A stretch of DNA of 64,000 bases from Thermoproteus uzoniensis 768-20. Its GTDB lineage: Archaea > Thermoproteota > Thermoprotei > Thermoproteales > Thermoproteaceae. The first letter of the stretch is position 1. The number at the start of each line of letters is the position of its first letter. The position numbers were made by a program, and so were the translations under genes. This document shows, piece by piece, positions 42,523 to 50,172 of this stretch. The notes below the pieces were generated by a model, which was given only the letters and a program-made list of their open reading frames with translations, had not been told where the DNA came from and did no database searches. The DNA lies in contig NC_015315.1 in assembly GCF_000193375.1 (NCBI RefSeq), forward strand, positions 566,622 through 630,621, written 5' to 3'.

Positions 42523-43635
42523 CTAGTCCTCGGGCAGTAGTCTCTTCACCACCGCGTAGTAGAAGGCTATGCTGAATAGGGCTGTGAAGAACAGCGTGGA
42601 GCCCAGGGCGACGTAGATGGCGGCCGGCGGCATCTGGATCAGCTGGTTGACCAACTGCGCGGCGGGTATGCCGCCGTTTCCCGTGACGAACATGTAGGGG
42701 TACCTCGCCCCGTCGTTGACGTACTCCATGAGGATCATGACGGCCTCGGCCAACACGCCTGCGGCCACGGCGGTTGCCCTGGGCGCCTTGCCTTTAGTTG
42801 CTTGGTAGAACGCGTAGGTGGCTATCAGCCCCAGCGCGACGGCCAGCGCCACGGCGGCGTAGAACGCGGGGTAGAACAAGCCGCTGGGCGAGTCGTAGCC
42901 GAGGAGGGGCCCGGCGACGTTGGCGGCTATATACGGGTCGTATTTGGCCAGCGCCGCGAAGTAGTAGCCGCCGGCCACGGCTTGGGGCGCCAGGAGGGCT
43001 AGGCCGACGCCGAGCGATAGCCTCACGCCGTATAGGTCCGGGTTTTTCCTGGCGGCGAGCACCGCGGCGAGGACGAACGCGCCGATGTCCACTGCGCCTA
43101 TTATGGTGTGGGCTATGAGGGGCGGGTATATGGGGTTTGCGAAGGCGTCTATGGGGCTGAAGCCCGGCTTAATGAACTGGGGGTAGTCGAGCTCGGCGAA
43201 TAGGTACCTGAAGCCTATGGGCACCAACAGGACCGATGCGGCGAGGGGTATGCCCAACGCGCTGTGGGTCCTCGGCCCTATTCTGCCCCAGAGGTGCCAG
43301 TAGGCGGCTATCAACGGTATGCTCGCCACTATGCCCACTAGGGCTATGGCGATGGGGTAGAAGTCGGCCTTCATGAATATGGCCGTCATGGAGGGGAAGG
43401 CAGACGCCATGTATACCGTCAGTATGGTGGCCCAGACCCCGGCGAATAGGTCGGTGGCGACCATGAGCCTGAACATGTCGCGGGCGAGGGCGTCCAGCCT
43501 CGCGTCGTTGCGCCTGTAGGCTAGGTATCTGACGAGGACTGTCAAGATCGCGGCGCCTATTATCACGTTGACAAAAACAAGATGCATCTCTAGGAAGAAT
43601 CCGAGGAGGACGAAGGAGAGGAAGGCGCTATTCAT
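42523..43635 (-). CDS. Second CydA-like subunit (CydA' type) of cytochrome bd oxidase
   Basis: A 370-residue membrane protein with about nine helices. The N-terminus FFLEMHLVFVNVIIGAAILT parallels the first CydA helix, including a histidine, and LIAHTIIGAVDIGAFVLAAV parallels the second haem-binding helix. It lacks the Q-loop GWxxxExGRQPW and is shorter than CydA. In this position the usual CydB is absent, so the pair corresponds to the archaeal CydAA' arrangement in which the second subunit is a diverged CydA copy. Its start overlaps the CydA stop by 8 nt. Confidence 0.75.
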   Translation of the reverse strand: MNSAFLSFVLLGFFLEMHLVFVNVIIGAAILTVLVRYLAYRRNDARLDALARDMFRLMVATDLFAGVWATILTVYMASAFPSMTAIFMKADFYPIAIALVGIVASIPLIAAYWHLWGRIGPRTHSALGIPLAASVLLVPIGFRYLFAELDYPQFIKPGFSPIDAFANPIYPPLIAHTIIGAVDIGAFVLAAVLAARKNPDLYGVRLSLGVGLALLAPQAVAGGYYFAALAKYDPYIAANVAGPLLGYDSPSGLFYPAFYAAVALAVALGLIATYAFYQATKGKAPRATAVAAGVLAEAVMILMEYVNDGARYPYMFVTGNGGIPAAQLVNQLIQMPPAAIYVALGSTLFFTALFSIAFYYAVVKRLLPED

Positions 43636-45271
43636 GGCTCCCCCTCAACTTGTCTATAAGCCCGGGCCTCGTCGCCGTGTAGTACATGGCCGCGGCGCCT
43701 AGGGCCGCTATTGCGGCCAGCACGAGGACGACGAAGGCGGCGAAGCCCGGCGTCACGTCGACGCTGGTCACGACCTCGTTAGTGGTGAAGAGGCCGTATA
43801 CGGTCCAGGGCTGTCTGCCCACCTCCCTCGCCGCCCAGCCGGCGCTCGCCGCGACAGCCGACAGCACCGCCATGGCCGAGGCCAGGAAGGGGAGCACGTT
43901 GTCCTTGCCCAAGAGCCTGCCGAGCAACTTGAAGTTTATGAAGTCGGCTATGGCCGAGAGGACAGGCGCCCTGACCAGATAGGTGAGGAGGACGAGGAGG
44001 GCGGCGATAGCCAGCAGTATGCCGGATCCGACCATCGTGTAGTACATCGCGCTGACTAGAGGGGCCAAGGGCTCGAGCGAGAGGACGGCGGCCTCGCAGT
44101 TCTGGGCCAGCGTGGCGTTAGCCAGCGGCCCGAGGTACCCCAGCGCCTGCGGATCCAGTTGCCGGTAGAGCTGGCCGAACGTGGCGTTGCCCAACGCGCC
44201 GCATTGCTGGAGGTAGTACTGGAAGCCGTATATCGGGTGGTTGGGGTTGCCGTAGGCAAAGAGCGCCTCTATGGGGTCGTTGAAGGAGTAGCCGTACACC
44301 GCCTGCCCCCCGGTGAGGGCCACCGAGGCGGTGAACTTGAGGGGCTGGTACGCCACCACGTCCTCGCCCATGAAGTGGCCAGATATGGGCTGAGCCAAGA
44401 CCACTACGGCCATTATCCAGAGGAGTGGCTTGAGGAGCTTAAGGTACTTCTCGTCCCTCGTCCTAAGATACCTAGCCGATAGGGCCAGCGCCACGGCCCC
44501 GACGCCCACCGCGTAGGCCGCGAGCAGTGTATGGACGGTGGTGCTGATAGCGTCGGGGTTTGCGAGCGGTAGCCAGGGGTCGGCGAAGAAGGGCCCCACA
44601 GCCTGGGTGAAGTTCACGTTGGCCAACGCGGCGGAGCCCGCCCCGGCGAGCGTGTGGTTCATGACGAGCGCGGCCAGGGTCAACGCCGACGTGAGGTTGG
44701 CCGCGTCTGGGCCGTAGGTCGGCAGGAAGGGATAGAGGGCTCTCGGTATCCCGCCTACGCCCCAGGGGACATTCATCCAGGCGTTGACGGTCAGGATGAA
44801 GTAGCCGGAGAGCGATCCTAGGGCCCAGGCGGCCAGAAGTATGGACAATGTGTATCTGGCCCGCCACCTCCCCACGGCCATGACGAAGAGCCCGACGAGG
44901 ACGGCCTCGCCTATGAACGCTATCGTGGCCTCGTAGAACAGCGGCACGAAGCCCGAGGACGAGAAGAGCAGAATGCTGGTCGGCCATATGTCGAGGAGGC
45001 CGAACTCGACTACGGTGCCCGTCACTACGCCGAGGGCGAAGTTGACGGCCCACACCGCCGTGAGGGTCTTGGCGTATTTGAGGTAGAGCCCGTCCCCCGT
45101 CCTGTACCACTCGATCAGCCACGCGAGTATGGCGAGAGGGAAGCCCAAGGTGAGGGACACGAAGGCCGCGTGTAGGTATATGCCGAACGTCGAGACGACG
45201 AGGGCGTTGTCGGCGCTCGCCGTGTGTAGATATAGGGCGTCGACGGCCCCGTCTCCGGTCGAGATTGCCAT
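43628..45271 (-). CDS. cydA: Cytochrome bd-type oxidase subunit I
   Basis: A 547-residue CydA. Motifs: FGIYLHAAFVSLTLGFPLAI (haem ligand His), LFYEATIAFIGEAVLVGLF (proton-pathway glutamates), LVMNHTLAGAGSAALANVNF, SAMYYTMVGSGILLAI (Met ligand region) and the quinol site ASAGWAAREVGRQPWTVYG. It accepts electrons from a quinol and reduces oxygen in the cytoplasmic membrane. A TATA-like taatttttagg precedes it at about 45288-45298. Downstream is CydA' rather than CydB. An HTH regulator is divergently encoded at 45434. Confidence 0.9.
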   Translation of the reverse strand: MAISTGDGAVDALYLHTASADNALVVSTFGIYLHAAFVSLTLGFPLAILAWLIEWYRTGDGLYLKYAKTLTAVWAVNFALGVVTGTVVEFGLLDIWPTSILLFSSSGFVPLFYEATIAFIGEAVLVGLFVMAVGRWRARYTLSILLAAWALGSLSGYFILTVNAWMNVPWGVGGIPRALYPFLPTYGPDAANLTSALTLAALVMNHTLAGAGSAALANVNFTQAVGPFFADPWLPLANPDAISTTVHTLLAAYAVGVGAVALALSARYLRTRDEKYLKLLKPLLWIMAVVVLAQPISGHFMGEDVVAYQPLKFTASVALTGGQAVYGYSFNDPIEALFAYGNPNHPIYGFQYYLQQCGALGNATFGQLYRQLDPQALGYLGPLANATLAQNCEAAVLSLEPLAPLVSAMYYTMVGSGILLAIAALLVLLTYLVRAPVLSAIADFINFKLLGRLLGKDNVLPFLASAMAVLSAVAASAGWAAREVGRQPWTVYGLFTTNEVVTSVDVTPGFAAFVVLVLAAIAALGAAAMYYTATRPGLIDKLRGSHE

Positions 45272-45433
45272 ATACGGTCCTCGTTATGTCCCTAAAAATT
45301 AGGTCGTATATAGACCTGAAATAGAACTAAATAGATCTTCCATAAGCTAATTGGGCTATGTACATTCTTAGAGATATCGTAGGTGGGATAGGTGTAAAAT
45401 ACAAAAATTATAAAACTAGTTCATTGAGGTTTA

Positions 45434-45934
45434 GTGGTCCTCAAGATCATCGAGAGGTGCGGCTTGGGGTCCGACCGGCTCATGAGGGATATATTGGGCT
45501 ATATAGTTGTGAACGGGCCCGCGACGGCGTACAGAATCGCCCGCGACATGAACATACATTTCGCCCAGGCCTATAGGAAGGTCAAGAGGCTTGAGAGGTT
45601 TAGGCTGGTGAGGAGGGTCGACGGCGGGCGCGGCGACGTCTTCGAGGCCACTGTGAGGGGCCTCGTGGCGTGTTACTACTACTCGTGCGCCGACAGGCGG
45701 GTCGTCGCGGCGCGGCTGGCCCGCGGCGTAGATAGGGAGGCCGTGAGCCGGTTCTTGGACGCGTATTTCCAGTATGCCGGCGAGTGCGCGCCTGTCGACG
45801 ACCTGCCTCTCATGGTTTTCTACGCGGTGTCGGTAGGCGTGCCGATGGGGTATGTGGCCGACCTCCTGCCGCTCTTGAGGCCTATCTGCTCCATCGTCTC
45901 GGCGGCTGTTCCCGAGATCGAAACCGCGAAATAG
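45434..45934 (+). CDS. Winged-helix transcriptional regulator
   Basis: A 166-residue protein with an N-terminal winged helix: ILGYIVVNGPATAYRIARDM is helix-turn, NIHFAQAYRKVKRLERF the recognition helix, and GGRGDVFEATVRG the wing. The C-terminal 80 residues are helical with cysteines (GLVACYYYSCADRR, AGECAPVDD) that might bind metal or sense redox state. It is divergent from cydAA', so it may control those genes; this is inference from position. Start GTG 45434. Confidence 0.75.
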   Translation: MVLKIIERCGLGSDRLMRDILGYIVVNGPATAYRIARDMNIHFAQAYRKVKRLERFRLVRRVDGGRGDVFEATVRGLVACYYYSCADRRVVAARLARGVDREAVSRFLDAYFQYAGECAPVDDLPLMVFYAVSVGVPMGYVADLLPLLRPICSIVSAAVPEIETAK

Positions 45935-45963
45935 TTTTTTATTCCGGCCTACTGCCGTCCCCC

Positions 45964-46467
45964 GTGTTGCTGGGCGTTGTGTCGGACACCCACGACGATT
46001 GGGCCGCCATAAGGAGCATCGGGAAGCTGTTCAGGGAGGCCGGCGTGTCGGCCGTGGTGCACGCCGGCGACTGGACATCGCCGTTTAGCATGTTGAAGAT
46101 GCGCCGGGCGCTCGGCGCGGACGTCCCTATATATACCGTCTTGGGCAACAACGAGGGGGATCTCTTTGCCATGGCCGTGAAGGCCGCCGAGATGGACGTG
46201 AAGGTCCTGGGCGAGGCGGGTTTGATCGAGATGGGCGGCAGGAGGGTAGGGGTATACCACGGCACGTCTAGGCTTCTCGTCGAGGCCATGGCCAGGTCCG
46301 GCATGTTCGACGTGGTTATCTACGGCCATACCCACAGAGTCGACGTGGGCAGGTTGAACGGGACCTTGGTCCTCAACCCAGGCGAGGCGTGCGGCTGCGC
46401 TACTGAGAGGAGGACCGTGGCGTTGCTCGATCTGGAGGCCTTGAAGGTTGATATCTTGGACATATGA
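45964..46467 (+). CDS. YfcE/MJ0936-type metallophosphodiesterase
   Basis: A 167-residue calcineurin-like phosphoesterase. Motifs: GVVSDTHDDWAAIR (DxH), VVHAGDWTSP (GD), VLGNNEGD (GNxE), VIYGHTHRVDVG (GHTH) and VLNPGEACG. All metal ligands are present. Members hydrolyse phosphodiesters; the natural substrate is not established. The start GTG 45964 is taken because the TATA-like agttttttat is about 25 nt upstream; a longer frame runs back into the preceding gene. Confidence 0.88.
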   Translation: MLLGVVSDTHDDWAAIRSIGKLFREAGVSAVVHAGDWTSPFSMLKMRRALGADVPIYTVLGNNEGDLFAMAVKAAEMDVKVLGEAGLIEMGGRRVGVYHGTSRLLVEAMARSGMFDVVIYGHTHRVDVGRLNGTLVLNPGEACGCATERRTVALLDLEALKVDILDI

Positions 46468-46952
46468 GGTGGCTGGGCCTCTGCAAGACGGGGACGGTGA
46501 TGGACTATCGCCCGGTCCTCTTCCTAGAGGAGGGCGGGGGCTACGCCGTGGTTAGGTCCAGGTCGGGCAGATCGGCGGTGGTCAGAGTGGAGCGGGGGAA
46601 GCAGTGCGTCGGGGTCTCTCGGGAGGTGGCCTTGCTCCTCTATCCGGAGCTGGGATGGGAGCACATGCCGGTCGAGGCGCCTTTCCAGATAGAGAGGGCC
46701 GACCCAGTTAAGGCGACTAGAGTGGTCATGAGGGTGCCCTTCGGCATAGGCGAAGTCGTCGTCAGAAGACAGCTGTTGGGGTACCCCATATATGAGGGGG
46801 CCATCGCGTTGGAGTTCATGGACCATATAGAGTTCGGCGAGGTGGTCCACGTGGAGCCCCGCGACTTCTCCGTTGTGGCAGAGGACACGGCGCTCCGCCT
46901 CGTGGAGGTGCCCGTGGAGGAAAACGAGATAGTGTACGCCAGGCGTAGGTAG
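46464..46952 (+). CDS. Stand-alone protein resembling CDC48 N-domain
   Basis: A 162-residue protein of strands throughout. Residues about 25-65 (GGYAVVRSRSGRSAVVRVER) read like the first double-psi barrel half. Residues about 75-150 follow the second part of the CDC48/VCP N-domain, with ATRVVMRVPFG, VRRQLLGYPIYEGAIALEF and VHVEPRDFSVVAEDTALRLV mirroring the pattern 'F..LlgrpvxeGDxv...v..t.P.g.vvVtedT.i'. No ATPase domain follows. It could bind substrates or adaptors for the CDC48 at the right end of the window. The similarity is seen by eye and is moderate. It is coupled by ATGA to the phosphodiesterase gene. Confidence 0.5.
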   Translation: MRWLGLCKTGTVMDYRPVLFLEEGGGYAVVRSRSGRSAVVRVERGKQCVGVSREVALLLYPELGWEHMPVEAPFQIERADPVKATRVVMRVPFGIGEVVVRRQLLGYPIYEGAIALEFMDHIEFGEVVHVEPRDFSVVAEDTALRLVEVPVEENEIVYARRR

Positions 46953-47300
46953 CTACGCGGGAGGCGGCACGTACTCTTTCTCCTTGGCGGCCGCCGCCTT
47001 GATCTCGTCCATCCTCTGGAGGACTTTCTCCAAGGCCTCCCTCCCGGCGTTCTTGGTGGCGGCCACGGCCTCGAAGAGGGCTCTCCGGAACGCGACCGGG
47101 AGGTCCTCTATGAAGCCTCTGGAGTCGACCCTGGCGGCGGGGAACTCCTGGAGGATCCTCTTGGCCAGATCGTCGTCCACCTCGACCTCTAATATCCTTA
47201 TCTCGCCGCCGAACATGGACCGCAGGTTGGAGGCCAGCGGCGTGCCCTTTATCGCCTCGTACCTCTTCTCGTCTATCAGCAAGCCTATCTTGTACGTCAT
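46953..47300 (-). CDS. Hypothetical protein downstream of sat
   Basis: A 115-residue soluble protein without a recognised family. It starts with alternating strands (YKIGLLIDEKRYEAIKG, GGEIRILEVEVDDDLAKRIL) and ends with a long helix plus PPPA tail. The gene overlaps sat by 4 nt, so it is translated with it and probably belongs to the sulfate-activation unit. No cysteine or cofactor motif is visible. It may be an accessory of Sat or APS metabolism, by position only. Confidence 0.7.
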   Translation of the reverse strand: MTYKIGLLIDEKRYEAIKGTPLASNLRSMFGGEIRILEVEVDDDLAKRILQEFPAARVDSRGFIEDLPVAFRRALFEAVAATKNAGREALEKVLQRMDEIKAAAAKEKEYVPPPA

Positions 47301-48664
47301 AGCTCCACCTCCAGCTCGCCTTCTTTTATCTTTAGATACCTATCCGTGACGAAGGGATAGCCGTAGACCTTCCACCACTTGACTATCACGTCGTAGACCT
47401 CGGGCCTCATGACGACCTTCGGCGGCCTCAGACCCTCTATGATCAGCCCTCTGAGGAAGGAGCCCGATATTTTCTCCGGCTCGTGGCCGCATAGGGGAGC
47501 CTCCTTGACGTCGCCGTAGGATATGCCCAGATAGGTGTACTCGCCGCACTTGGGGCAGTAGGCGAACTCGCCCATGTTGACAGGGCGGATCTTCAGCCCC
47601 TTGTCGATCTCGTGGGGCGGGCCGTTTATGCCGTAGCTGGGGAGGCCTCTCGTCCACAATATCTGGGTTGCGTAGGGGTCGTAGTACTCGCCCGTCGCGG
47701 CGTGGTCCCGGCCGAACATGTGGTGGGTGGCCCCCATGTTCTGCCTAATGATGCCGTGTAGTATAGACTCCAAGGGGTTGCCGTACCTCATGTCCCACAG
47801 CGTCATGGTGACTAGGTGTCTGTCCTTGTGGAAGTAGCCGAACTTGTTCAGAGCCTCGTGGCCCTCCAGTATGGCCTCGTCGACGTAGTCGCCGGGCCTC
47901 TTAGCGCCTATTATGGCGTTTACGAGGACGGCGTCGCCGGGCCTTTCGCCCCCAGCCACGAACATGGCCCTCTTCATGAGCATCTCGTGGCCCATATGGG
48001 GGACGTTGCGGGTCTGGTGCGCTACCACGACGCGCCAGCCCCTCCTGGCGACGTACTCCCGCGACTCCCGCGGAGGCATCCAGAACCTCGCGTAGGGCTC
48101 CTTAAATCTGGGCGGGTTCACCACCGTGATCCGCCCGGCGAGGGCCACGGGCTTGAGGGAGCGGTATATGAGCCAGCCGGGGTGCTTCTCGTCGAATCTA
48201 CGCTTCACGACCTCCTTGTTCTTCTCGGGGGTCCCGAACACGGCGTCGGCGAACTCCTTGCGGTCGGGGAGCTTCCAGATCTCCTCTATGTCGAGGACGG
48301 CGAACGGCTTGCCCTTGAGAGTCAAGAGGGCCTTGTCGCCCTCCTTAAGCCCGAGCGCCTTCAGCTTGTCCTCGTCTATGTCGAAAACGAGCGGGAAGGG
48401 GAACAGCCAGCCGCTGAGGAGGCGCCTCTCCTTCAAAATGCTCTCGACCTCGTTCCTCGTCATGAAGCCCTCCACAGGGCTGAAGAAGCCGTACGCTATC
48501 GACATTATCTCGCGGTAGGGGTTCCTTATGGGCGCCCCGTCGGGACCCACCGTGGGCTCTATCTCGAGCTTCGTCAAGCCTGCCGTCATTGCGGCGGCCC
48601 TATCCCTATCCTCGACGACGTTGTAGACTAGCCTCCCTCCGTGGGGCTCCAACGGCGCCGGCAT
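47297..48664 (-). CDS. sat: Sulfate adenylyltransferase (ATP sulfurylase)
   Basis: A 455-residue single-chain ATP sulfurylase of the dissimilatory/archaeal type. The nucleotide motifs VAHQTRNVPHMGHE and HMFGRDHAATGEYYDP are intact, and the C-terminal part holds the zinc-binding CPKCGEYTYLGIS...LCGHEPEKISG. It couples ATP and sulfate to APS and pyrophosphate, and runs in reverse in sulfur oxidation. The start ATG 48664 gives MPAPLEPHGGRLV, which matches family N-termini; a TTG 7 codons upstream is possible. It lies beside the APS reductase genes. Confidence 0.93.
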   Translation of the reverse strand: MPAPLEPHGGRLVYNVVEDRDRAAAMTAGLTKLEIEPTVGPDGAPIRNPYREIMSIAYGFFSPVEGFMTRNEVESILKERRLLSGWLFPFPLVFDIDEDKLKALGLKEGDKALLTLKGKPFAVLDIEEIWKLPDRKEFADAVFGTPEKNKEVVKRRFDEKHPGWLIYRSLKPVALAGRITVVNPPRFKEPYARFWMPPRESREYVARRGWRVVVAHQTRNVPHMGHEMLMKRAMFVAGGERPGDAVLVNAIIGAKRPGDYVDEAILEGHEALNKFGYFHKDRHLVTMTLWDMRYGNPLESILHGIIRQNMGATHHMFGRDHAATGEYYDPYATQILWTRGLPSYGINGPPHEIDKGLKIRPVNMGEFAYCPKCGEYTYLGISYGDVKEAPLCGHEPEKISGSFLRGLIIEGLRPPKVVMRPEVYDVIVKWWKVYGYPFVTDRYLKIKEGELEVEL

Positions 48665-48715
48665 TGAGAAGGAGGATATCAACAATTTTAAGAATTATTA
48701 TATACCCACTGTTAA

Positions 48716-49624
48716 TTAATAGCCGGGCTGGATTTCTTTACCTGTCCTGTTTACAGGCTTTAGATCCGTGGGTGGCAGTCTCGTGTTCCTCCCGGCGTTT
48801 TCCCTATCGACGTACTCGTAGGCGCGCCAGAATATCCTGTAGACTATGTGCTCGCCGTTGGTCCAGAAAAGGGCCCAGAAGAACAAGGCCACGACGATTG
48901 CGTGGAGATGTATCGCGGTCCAGAGAAACGCCGTGGCGGCCACCGAGAGCTGGTTGTAGGCCCACACATATATAGCGGCCTGTAGCAGAAATCCGCTTAC
49001 GCCCAAGAGGAGCACCATGATGGGCAGGAAATCGGCGCCTAAGATATCCCAGATGCCTCTGTACTGGGCCTCCCTATACCTCACGGCCAGCCATATGGAC
49101 GCCCCGGCCACCATCAAGACGCCGCCTATCATGCCGAACAGCCTCGGCGGCGAGTCCAGGTTGAGCGCTATCATGTTGTGGGGGAACATTAGGAAGGCGA
49201 GCGTAGTCGAGATTGCGGCAAATATAAAGCCCCATATTATCATGAGCTTCGCGGCCCTCTTGGCGATCCTGGTCTTGACCACCTCGGCGGGCGCCCTCCC
49301 GTACTCGCACTTCAAGATCTCCATGGCCAAGGCGTCCACGAAGATGGTCCTTATAAGCGCCGCCAAAGTCCTGCCGGCCCCCAGTGGGGGCTTCTGGGAG
49401 ACGAGGCGCCTCTCCCATTCGGCGTATGGTATGACCATCTGGATCTGCGGAAATCTTAGGGCCCGCCGCTGGTTTACGCCTTTGTAGAGGAAGGCGAAGA
49501 TCAGAAAGGCGACGGTTATGTAGGCGAGCACGTCTATCAAGGTCCAGTCCACAGGGGATTTGACATATATATAACCCGTCGATGTATCCTCGAATAGATT
49601 GGGGCCTAAAGCCACGAGAGCCAT
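48716..49624 (-). CDS. AprM/NarI-like membrane cytochrome b, probable APS-reductase electron link
   Basis: A 302-residue protein with about five membrane helices: WTLIDVLAYITVAFLIFAFL, MIIWGFIFAAISTTLAFLMF, FGMIGGVLMVAGASIWLAV, PIMVLLLGVSGFLLQAAIYV and TAIHLHAIVVALFFWALFW. Histidines in FPHNM, AIHLHA and nearby could bind haem b, as in NarI/DsrM/HdrE-type quinone-linked subunits. The position between sat and divergent aprBA suggests it passes electrons between the quinone pool and APS reductase, the job of QmoABC or AprM elsewhere. No Qmo genes are visible. The AprM assignment is inference. Confidence 0.6.
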   Translation of the reverse strand: MALVALGPNLFEDTSTGYIYVKSPVDWTLIDVLAYITVAFLIFAFLYKGVNQRRALRFPQIQMVIPYAEWERRLVSQKPPLGAGRTLAALIRTIFVDALAMEILKCEYGRAPAEVVKTRIAKRAAKLMIIWGFIFAAISTTLAFLMFPHNMIALNLDSPPRLFGMIGGVLMVAGASIWLAVRYREAQYRGIWDILGADFLPIMVLLLGVSGFLLQAAIYVWAYNQLSVAATAFLWTAIHLHAIVVALFFWALFWTNGEHIVYRIFWRAYEYVDRENAGRNTRLPPTDLKPVNRTGKEIQPGY

Positions 49625-49681
49625 GGCCCTCCTCCTGCGGCGGCCTAAAAAACGTTGTTATCAGAACTGTGTGAACAATAT

Positions 49682-49692
49682 TTTTTATATTA
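49682..49692 (+). promoter_or_regulatory. TATA box of aprBA
   Basis: tttttatatta lies 17-27 nt before ATG 49709, giving a leaderless aprB transcript. Confidence 0.5.
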
Positions 49693-49708
49693 TCTAACGA
49701 GGGCCATT

Positions 49709-50170
49709 ATGCCAACATTTGTGTACGCCTCTCTTTGCAAGGGATGCGGCAAATGCGTCGATATATGTCCAGCGGACAACATGCAGTACAACCCGAAGAC
49801 TAGGAGGGCCTATAACGCCGATCCGGCAAGTTGCGCCGAATGCCTCAACTGCGTGAAGTACTGCCCAGAGCACGCAGTCGACGTGAGGTCGTACGCCGAT
49901 TTTGTGCCGCTGGGCGCCAGAGTCGGCGTGATAAGGGACACTAAGAAGAATATCATATACTGGCGCCTCGTGTTTAGAGACGGCACGGTGCTGGACTACG
50001 CAATACCGATAAGGACCACGCCTTGGGGCAGCGCCAAGGGGGCCGCGGACTTCCCGGAGAGGCAGGATCTAGACTCGGAACTGCTCTGTTGCGAGGACAA
50101 CCCGGAGTGGCTGGGCTTCAAGGAGCTCCCGAGGCCTAAGGAGCTCAAATACATCAAGGGCCCGCCGTGA
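49709..50170 (+). CDS. aprB: Adenylylsulfate reductase, beta subunit
   Basis: A 153-residue AprB. Two 4Fe-4S clusters are bound by CKGCGKCVDICP (residues 10-21) and CAECLNCVKYCP (about 37-50), followed by the characteristic AprB core (YWRLVFRDGTVLDYAIPIRT, GAADFP) and a C-terminal arm that wraps the alpha subunit. The clusters carry electrons to the FAD in AprA for APS reduction to sulfite and AMP, or the reverse. The start 49709 is fixed by TATA spacing; its TGA overlaps the aprA region. Confidence 0.93.
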   Translation: MPTFVYASLCKGCGKCVDICPADNMQYNPKTRRAYNADPASCAECLNCVKYCPEHAVDVRSYADFVPLGARVGVIRDTKKNIIYWRLVFRDGTVLDYAIPIRTTPWGSAKGAADFPERQDLDSELLCCEDNPEWLGFKELPRPKELKYIKGPP

Positions 50171-50172
50171 CC

